37,292 nucleotides of DNA. It comes from a virus. The stretch covers positions 1 through 37,292 of IMG/VR virus record IMGVR_UViG_3300025767_000058; one strand, 5' to 3'. A program made the translations under genes and the position numbers. Positions 31,633-37,292 of the stretch are shown piece by piece; the stretch's first letter is position 1, and each line of letters starts with the position of its first letter. The notes below the pieces were generated by a model, which saw only the letters and a program-made list of their open reading frames with translations, was not told the origin of the DNA and searched no databases.

Positions 31633-33732
31633 ATGAAAAATAAGCATAATTTGCTGATTGTTGAGAAGTCAACGTCTGCATTAACGGCGGTGGCTTCTGA
31701 AAACAAAGACTATGTTTTAGAAGGTGTTTTTGGTCAAATTGATCAAAAAAACAGAAACAATAGGATCTATACTGAGAGCGAATATGTTCCTCAGATTGAG
31801 GCTCTACAAGCTAAAATTCAGTCTTCTAAGCTTTTAGGAGAATTAGACCACCCAACACAATTTGATACATCTTTAAAGAATGTATCTCACATTGTAGAAG
31901 AATTATTCTATGATAAAGAATCTAAAGAAGTAAGAGGTAAAATCAGATTATTAGATACAGATGCTGGCCGTCAGGCTAAAGCTCTTGTAGATGCTGGAGT
32001 GCCTTTACAAATTTCTTCTAGAGCTGCAGGTGCAGTAGAATCTAATGGTAAGGTTAAAATTAAGCAATTATTTACTTATGATTTAGTTGCAGATCCTGGA
32101 TTTGAAAACGCAGAGCTAACTAGAGTTAATGAATCATATGGTTATTCTAATGATGATAGTCTTTTTATTTATGAAATGCATAAAGACGTTCCAACTTTAG
32201 TTGAAAATATTGAAAATCAAAACACAAATATACAAATAAAAGAAAACAAAAACATGGCAGACTTTGTAAAGGCTGAAGATTTCAATAAGTACTCTGAGTA
32301 CCTTGCAAATGAAATCAAGTCACTTAAAGAATCAATCGGTGCAAATGGAGAAACAGAAGCATCCGGTTTAAACAACATAAAAGCACATAGCGATCATATT
32401 GTTGACAATGTTAATACATTAACAGAATATGTAGAAATGCTTGCAGAAAAATTAGATCAATCTATTCAGTATTCAGAGCATGTTGCTGAAAAAACAGATC
32501 AATCTATTCAGTATTCAGAGCATGTTGCTGAAAAATTAGATGAAAGTATTTCTTATACAGAGCATGTATCTGAAGCGGTTTCTAAAGTAAAAGATTTCGC
32601 TAACTATTTAGCAGAAGCACATAATGAAGGAGTTGAAACTAAAGAAAACTTAGTTGCTTATGTAGAATACTTAAAAGAAAGCATACAGTCAGTTTCTGAA
32701 TATACTGAATATATTGCTGAATCTCTTAATGAAGAAGTAATTGAAGAAGAAGACGTTGAAGTTAACGTTGAAGCTGAAGAAGATAAAGAAGAAGATGTAG
32801 AAGCAGCTGATAATGTTGAAGGCGAAGAAGTTGCTAAAGAAGCTGGCGAAGATAACGAAGAGGTTACCGAAGAAGAAGATCCTGCAAAGGGCCATGAAGA
32901 AGCTGAAGATAAAGAAGAAATCGAAAGTATCGGTGATAATTCAGAAGAAGGCGATGTTGAAGGTGAAGAAAACGGAATCGAAGGTGAAGAAGTTGTAACT
33001 AAAGACGAAGAAGAACTAGAAGAAATTGGAAACAATGCACCAGAAGGTGATGTTGAAGACGAAACTGGAGACTCTACTGAAGCTGAAGAACTTGAAGACG
33101 AAACAGAAACATCTGATTCTGAAATCGAAGATGAAACTGAAGAAGCTGAAGTTGGTGAAGGTGATGAAGAAGCTGAAGGTGAAGATGGAGCATTAGATCC
33201 ATTAGAAGCTTACAAAAATGAAATCTCTTCTAAATTAGATGCTTTAGTTGAAACTGCAACTAAAAAAGAGAACGAGAATCCATCATTCTTTAAAGTTGTA
33301 TCTTCTACAACAAGAGAAAAATACAATGAATTAACTGAATCTGCTAAGACTGATGTTAGAAATACTGTTTCTAAGAGAGGTTTCATGACAGAATCTGAAA
33401 TAGTAACATTAATGAATAACACACAACTAATTCTAGAAAGTGCAGGTCAACAACCTTTATTCATTAGCGCAATGCCAACAGAATATGCTGAAGCATGGGC
33501 AAACTTATCAGAAGCTAAGCAGAATCAAATTGTAGCACAATCTAAATACCATAGTTTAAATACTGAATATCAAGTTGCTAATTTCTGGCAAACTAGAGAT
33601 TTAAGAGAAGCTCCAGTTCAAATGGAGAAAGTAGCAATGGTTACAGAATCTAAAGAAGCTGAAGCTAAAGATAATACTCTATATGATGTATCAAATTATG
33701 CAGATGCATTCAAGAAAAGATTTAACAAATAA
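31633..33732 (+). CDS. 21-22: Prohead protease gp21 fused to scaffold protein gp22
   Basis: 699 aa in one unbroken frame. Residues 1-190 are the gp21-type serine protease: EGVFGQIDQKNRNNRIYT, catalytic His73 in GELDHPTQ, catalytic Ser128/129 in QISSRAAG, and FTYDLVADPGF. After a linker of A-rich codons (ENQNTNIQIKENKN), Met208 (nt 32254) opens MADFVKAEDFNKYSEYL and a long coiled coil with 14-residue repeats, a hyperacidic centre (about residues 375-520) and a helical C-terminal module (SFFKVVSSTTREKYNELTES) typical of gp22 scaffolds. T4 has separate gp21 (212 aa) and gp22 (269 aa). An internal start at 32254 could yield scaffold alone in excess. The protease would degrade the scaffold after assembly. 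Confidence 0.9.
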   Translation: MKNKHNLLIVEKSTSALTAVASENKDYVLEGVFGQIDQKNRNNRIYTESEYVPQIEALQAKIQSSKLLGELDHPTQFDTSLKNVSHIVEELFYDKESKEVRGKIRLLDTDAGRQAKALVDAGVPLQISSRAAGAVESNGKVKIKQLFTYDLVADPGFENAELTRVNESYGYSNDDSLFIYEMHKDVPTLVENIENQNTNIQIKENKNMADFVKAEDFNKYSEYLANEIKSLKESIGANGETEASGLNNIKAHSDHIVDNVNTLTEYVEMLAEKLDQSIQYSEHVAEKTDQSIQYSEHVAEKLDESISYTEHVSEAVSKVKDFANYLAEAHNEGVETKENLVAYVEYLKESIQSVSEYTEYIAESLNEEVIEEEDVEVNVEAEEDKEEDVEAADNVEGEEVAKEAGEDNEEVTEEEDPAKGHEEAEDKEEIESIGDNSEEGDVEGEENGIEGEEVVTKDEEELEEIGNNAPEGDVEDETGDSTEAEELEDETETSDSEIEDETEEAEVGEGDEEAEGEDGALDPLEAYKNEISSKLDALVETATKKENENPSFFKVVSSTTREKYNELTESAKTDVRNTVSKRGFMTESEIVTLMNNTQLILESAGQQPLFISAMPTEYAEAWANLSEAKQNQIVAQSKYHSLNTEYQVANFWQTRDLREAPVQMEKVAMVTESKEAEAKDNTLYDVSNYADAFKKRFNK
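32455..32580 (+). repeat. Three 42-bp tandem repeats in the scaffold coding region
   Basis: Units start at 32455, 32497 and 32539. The first two are nearly identical, encoding DQSIQYSEHVAEKT and DQSIQYSEHVAEKL; the third has drifted (DESISYTEHVSEAV). The 14-residue period is two heptads, so units extend a coiled coil. Confidence 0.85.
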
Positions 33733-33738
33733 TTTATA

Positions 33739-33747
33739 GATATATAA
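33739..33747 (+). promoter_or_regulatory. Late promoter motif GATATATAA for the capsid gene
   Basis: It is 99 nt before the capsid protein ATG, much farther than at other late genes, giving a leader of roughly 85 nt. Confidence 0.65.
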
Positions 33748-33837
33748 TTAACAAATAAAACATCGACGATAAGGGTGACAGAAGCAGAAAGCCCAATAAA
33801 TGTCGAATATAAACAACAAAAAAAACGATCATTAAAA

Positions 33838-35298
33838 ATGGCAAATTTATTAAACGAAGCTGAGATCAGAAGTACATGGGCACCGATCATTTCGGAAGCT
33901 ACAGGTATCAATGAATCTAGCAAATTAGCATGGATGTCGACTTACTGTCACAACCATAAACTTTATGAAGACGCGAACATCATGTCTTTATCAAACAACC
34001 CTGGTCCAATGAACTTGGCTGGTATGGGTGCTGTATCATTCCCTAGCGCAATCTCTAACGGAGCTGGTGTAAACGGTAACGGTGCAGGTGGTAACGGTTC
34101 TGGAGACAAAGCTCCAACACTTTTACCTTTAGCAATGCAAGTTGCTGCTCAAACTATCGGTTTAGACTTAGTACCAGTAATTCCAATGGCTGGACCAATG
34201 GGATTATTATCTTACCTAGATTTCGTATACGAAGGTGGAACTCTTACATTAGGTGGAACAGCTCCAACTTATGTTAAGGCTACAGGTGCTTTAGCAGATA
34301 TTGTTAAGGTTGTCGGAACTAACGGTGCACACGACTATGTTGGTGAATCTAGAATTGACGGAGACGCAATTTTCAAAGTAGGTGATTTAGAAAAGGCTAA
34401 CGTAAAGTTAGATTTAGAAGCTGCTGGTTATACTAATATTGCATTAGTTACTGCATTAGAAGATCACGTTCCTGGATTCTCAGGTGCTGGTGTATCTACT
34501 GGTAAAGCAGATTACGAGCCAATGACAAGAGAAGATGGTGAAAGAACTGCTGACAAAGTAATGGGTCTTTCTTTATTCTCTAAAAGTGTTGCTGCTGAAA
34601 CTTTCCAAGTTGCTGCTGCAGTTACTAGAGAGCAAGTACAAGATTTAAAACAATTCGGTGTAGATGCTGTTGCTCAAGTAGAAGCAGTATTAACTAACGA
34701 ATTAACTCAGTCTATTAACACTCACATTTTAGGTAAAATGAGAGCTATCGCTGAATCAGGAATTTCTGATTTTGTATTAGATTACTCTTTAGGTGGAAAC
34801 ACTTACGGTGATGTAAACAGAAGAATCCTTACTCACATTCTTGCTGCTGCGAACTTAATCGCAAACAGAGGACGTAGAGGTGCTGGTAACTTCGCTGTAG
34901 TTGATGCAAAAGTTGCTTCAGCTTTACAAGCAGTTGCTGGATTCGTACCAAACCCAATGGCTAACACATTTAACCAAGTTGCAGGTGCAATCTACCCAGT
35001 AGGTTCTGTTGCAGGTGTAAATGTTTACACTGACCCAAACATGCAGTTTGATGGTGAGACTAAAACTATCGGTAGTGTTACCGGTAAGGCGCACGAAGTA
35101 TTAGTTGGTAGAAAAGGTGATGGTAACGGTGCTGGATTAGTATTCATGCCTTACTTAATGGCTGAATCAGTACAAACAATTGCTGAAGGAACTATGGCTC
35201 CTAAAGTAGCTGTTAAATCTAGATACGCTCTAGTTGAAGCTGGATTCCATCCTGAAACTCAATACCAAAAATTCTACGTTGGTGGTGTAGCACTTTAA
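33838..35298 (+). CDS. 23: Major capsid protein gp23
   Basis: 486 aa from ATG 33838. An upstream in-frame GTG at 33775 would add a 21-residue Lys/Gln-rich stretch with no capsid character, so it is rejected. Recognised by LYEDANIMSLSNNPGPMNLA, then GMGAVSFPSA, IGLDLVPVIPMAGPMGLL, the HK97-fold region SINTHILGKMRAIAESG, ANRGRRGAGNFAVVDAKVA and a C-terminal RYALVEAGFHPETQYQKF, all characteristic of T4-like gp23. The N-terminus MANLLNE then AEI, APIISE then ATG, and KLYE then DAN offers three protease-type Glu junctions; the first ~44 residues are probably removed at maturation. Length T4 521 aa. High use of Gly/Ala codons ending in T/A. A strong terminator follows. Confidence 0.95.
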   Translation: MANLLNEAEIRSTWAPIISEATGINESSKLAWMSTYCHNHKLYEDANIMSLSNNPGPMNLAGMGAVSFPSAISNGAGVNGNGAGGNGSGDKAPTLLPLAMQVAAQTIGLDLVPVIPMAGPMGLLSYLDFVYEGGTLTLGGTAPTYVKATGALADIVKVVGTNGAHDYVGESRIDGDAIFKVGDLEKANVKLDLEAAGYTNIALVTALEDHVPGFSGAGVSTGKADYEPMTREDGERTADKVMGLSLFSKSVAAETFQVAAAVTREQVQDLKQFGVDAVAQVEAVLTNELTQSINTHILGKMRAIAESGISDFVLDYSLGGNTYGDVNRRILTHILAAANLIANRGRRGAGNFAVVDAKVASALQAVAGFVPNPMANTFNQVAGAIYPVGSVAGVNVYTDPNMQFDGETKTIGSVTGKAHEVLVGRKGDGNGAGLVFMPYLMAESVQTIAEGTMAPKVAVKSRYALVEAGFHPETQYQKFYVGGVAL

Positions 35299-35347
35299 TC
35301 TTTAATTAGATGAAGTTATACTCTAACAATTAGAATATATTTTATAG

Positions 35348-35377
35348 AAAGGCCTCCCGATTGGGAGGCCTTTTTTT
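35348..35377 (+). terminator. Strong intrinsic terminator after gp23
   Basis: An 11-bp stem AAAGGCCTCCC / GGGAGGCCTTT with a 4-nt GATT loop and a run of T. It sits 49 nt after the gp23 stop, as expected for an abundant late mRNA. Confidence 0.95.
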
Positions 35378-35404
35378 ATTCTGTAGAAAACAAAAAATAA
35401 AGGA

Positions 35405-35413
35405 GATATATAA
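35405..35413 (+). promoter_or_regulatory. Late promoter motif GATATATAA
   Basis: Located between the gp23 terminator and the next gene, 46 nt before ATG 35451. Confidence 0.7.
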
Positions 35414-35450
35414 TCTAATAATACTTACATTAAACAAAAAAGTAAACAAT

Positions 35451-37292
35451 ATGAAACTACGTAAAAAATTAATGTTACTTGAGGATTTCGATGCTCAATC
35501 TAACGCTAAAGTAAATACTGAGGTCAAGACTGAGGTTAAAACAGAAACTAAAACTGGCGAGGCTATTAGAACTGAAGTTATCGCTGATGTTGACGCTATC
35601 CTAACTAATCTAGAAACTCTTTCGGCTCAGATTACTGAAGAAGTTGATTCTTTATTAGAAAATACAAACTGGGGTGAAGAAGATGCTTTAAATGAAAATT
35701 TCATGGAAGACATGATTAAGCATTTTAAATCAATGAAAGCTTTTGCTGTACTTAACGGTTCTTGGAAAAGTTTATATAATAAGAAATTAAAAACTGAACT
35801 TGCTGGAATTGATAAAGAGTCTGCTGAAGTACTAAAGTCTGAAGAGAAGAAGAAAAAGATCTTAGATACCATTAAGCAAAAGTTTGATAAAAAAGTAGAA
35901 AGCATAAGAGCTAATAAAGCTCTACCTGCAGAAAAGAGAAGTCAGGCTGTTAAACAATTACGCCAACAGCAAGATGAGCAAATGAAAGAAGGAGGCCCTA
36001 TTGCTAGCAAAATCAATAAAAAACTAGAAGCACAGAAAGCACAATTAAAAGCTAAAAACGCTACTGAGCTTAGAGATGCTGGTGCTAAAGTAACAGAACT
36101 AGAAAGTAATAACCCAATAGAATCTGAGTTACTAAAGAAAGAATGGGCAGCTACCAAGCAGAAGTTACAAGATGCTGCAGATTACAAGCATATTATGGAT
36201 AAATTTGAAATTCAAGATAAGTATGATGACTCTGATGATCCTGAACGTGCTAAAAAAATGGCAGAGAAGAATAAAGAAATGCTAAAGCAACAAGCAGATG
36301 AAGCTAAGAAAAAGGATGCTGAAAGACAAGCAGACTTAAAGGCTGCAATAGAAGATGCAGATAAGAGAGCTCAGGAAGGTGATGAGACAACAAAGGCTGC
36401 AAATGAAAAATTAAGTGCTTATTATAAAGCCTCAAGTGCTTTAATAGGTGCAATGGATTCAGTTAAAGCTGAAGATTATGATGACGCTAGAAAATTAGAA
36501 ATTAAAAAACTTAAAAAGACACAATCTGAAGCAGAAGGTAAATTATCTGGAACTACTTTTGTAGATGGTAAAGTTGCTGCAGATAAAGAAGAAGGTGAAA
36601 CTATCTTAAAGGATATGAAAGCTAATGTTGACGAATCATTAAAAGATTTTAACGCTTTAATTGATGATTTTGGAGATCAAAAAACAGAAACTGAGCAAGC
36701 AATAGATGCTGCTAAAGAAATCGAAGATGATAAAAAAGGTGATTTAGATCTTCTGGGTGATGATGCCGGCCAAGATGAAATTAAAGCTGCACAAAAAGCA
36801 TATTATGAAGCACAGATTGTAACACAACAAGCTAGAAAAGCTGATGCTGCTGCTGAAGGTGAAGATGAAACTAAATTCGATACTAAAATTACAGAATTAC
36901 AAGGAAAAATCGCTGCTCTAAGTTCAGGAGGTGGTAATGAAGCTAAAACTGCTGAACAAGTTGCTACTGAAGCTTTAGGTGATGACAAAAATAATTACGA
37001 AAAAATAACAAATCCGGAAGAACAAACAGAAGAGGAACTAGATGATTCCGGAAATGTAATTACACCAGCTAGAGATATGTGGAAAGATATCAAGAGATAT
37101 AAAGGTAAAGATGCTGCTGGTAATGATACCGACGAAGAAGTAATCTATGCTAAAAGAAATGATAACTCATCTGCTGCAACAGTAAGTGGTACAGATGTTA
37201 GTGAAGCAGTAAACGCATCGGGTTATATTAAAGCTGGTAAGTTAGGTTACAACGATCAATTCTTAGGAAGACAATCTCTTGCAGCAACACTA
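35451..37292 (+). CDS. Long Lys/Glu/Ala coiled-coil protein, 3' end outside window
   Basis: An open frame of at least 614 codons from ATG 35451 to the window end with no stop, so it is truncated by the edge. MKLRKKLMLLEDFDAQS begins it and is related in layout to the capsid tags (LLE junction). Most of the protein is Lys/Glu/Ala-rich helix: KAQLKAKNATELRDAGAKV, a KAEEKKA-type middle and many Ala-Asp repeats, indicating long coiled coils. The last visible part (from about residue 535) changes to SGYIKAGKLGYNDQFLGRQS, possibly a globular domain. No family recognised. Late promoter and place after gp23 suggest a virion, core or cargo protein. Confidence 0.85.
   Translation, partial: MKLRKKLMLLEDFDAQSNAKVNTEVKTEVKTETKTGEAIRTEVIADVDAILTNLETLSAQITEEVDSLLENTNWGEEDALNENFMEDMIKHFKSMKAFAVLNGSWKSLYNKKLKTELAGIDKESAEVLKSEEKKKKILDTIKQKFDKKVESIRANKALPAEKRSQAVKQLRQQQDEQMKEGGPIASKINKKLEAQKAQLKAKNATELRDAGAKVTELESNNPIESELLKKEWAATKQKLQDAADYKHIMDKFEIQDKYDDSDDPERAKKMAEKNKEMLKQQADEAKKKDAERQADLKAAIEDADKRAQEGDETTKAANEKLSAYYKASSALIGAMDSVKAEDYDDARKLEIKKLKKTQSEAEGKLSGTTFVDGKVAADKEEGETILKDMKANVDESLKDFNALIDDFGDQKTETEQAIDAAKEIEDDKKGDLDLLGDDAGQDEIKAAQKAYYEAQIVTQQARKADAAAEGEDETKFDTKITELQGKIAALSSGGGNEAKTAEQVATEALGDDKNNYEKITNPEEQTEEELDDSGNVITPARDMWKDIKRYKGKDAAGNDTDEEVIYAKRNDNSSAATVSGTDVSEAVNASGYIKAGKLGYNDQFLGRQSLAATL

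Noticed and set aside
32658-33035. Minus-strand Ser-rich frame opposite the scaffold
   Set aside because: It is the shadow of the GAA/GAT-rich acidic coding region; serine runs arise from its reverse complement and no start signal or promoter is visible.
33775-33837. Longer gp23 start at GTG 33775
   Set aside because: The extra 21 residues are Lys/Gln-rich and unlike gp23; ATG 33838 has an A-rich leader and begins MANLLNEAE.
1-37292. tRNA genes, CRISPR arrays, insertion sequences, integrase or attachment sites
   Set aside because: Reading the intergenic stretches, none of which exceeds 300 nt without a gene, showed no cloverleaf, regular spacer-repeat array, transposase or integrase.

Overview
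The window is one strand of a T4-like myovirus genome: about 50 genes, all on the + strand, tightly packed with 4-14 nt overlaps and almost no spacers. The identity rests on a run of recognisable T4 core proteins (gp43, gp45, UvsX, gp41, gp46, gp47, gp55, gp15, gp4, gp20, gp21, gp23) plus class I ribonucleotide reductase. Base composition is AT-rich. Starts are usually preceded by A-rich leaders (TAAATATG, AAAAACATG) and not by a clear Shine-Dalgarno sequence, which points to a Bacteroidetes/Flavobacteria-type host. That host call is an inference. TAA, TAG and TGA all serve as stops.

Region 1 (1-4391) holds the 3' part of a nucleotidyltransferase gene and four open frames of unknown function. 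These begin with, or contain, a short N-terminal tag (M-K-x-L-K-T-F-x-x-F ... x-x-E) that looks like the T4 capsid-targeting sequence removed by the prohead protease. They are candidates for proteins packaged in the head. Region 2 (4394-6638) has a duplicated terminator/promoter element around a 45-aa gene, then early-type genes of unknown function. Region 3 (6625-10965) has an SGNH-hydrolase-like protein, a possible DNA-base-modification pair (unknown protein plus a fold-type-II PLP-like enzyme) and a dimeric dUTPase-like protein.

Region 4 (10965-24360) is the nucleotide metabolism and replication block. The family-B DNA polymerase is split in its fingers into an exonuclease/motif-A half and a motif-B/motif-C half. 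nrdB, nrdA and the sliding clamp gene lie between the halves. UvsX, a small protein, a 2OG-Fe(II) oxygenase, the gp41 helicase, an unknown protein, gp47 and gp46 follow.

Region 5 (24361-37292) is late morphogenesis: a tagged AAA+ ATPase, tail sheath completion protein gp15, an unknown late protein, the late sigma factor gp55, gp4 head completion, an unknown protein, portal gp20, an acidic core protein, a fused prohead protease-scaffold (gp21-gp22) with an internal start, major capsid protein gp23, and a long coiled-coil protein running off the window. A motif GATATATAA precedes most of these genes, often about 32 nt before the ATG, and is the likely late promoter read by gp55 with gp45.

The points most worth following up are the split polymerase with its unusual insert, the protease-scaffold fusion, the set of capsid-targeting-like tags (including one on an AAA+ ATPase), three composite frames with embedded tagged starts, and a possible small RNA in the polymerase gap.
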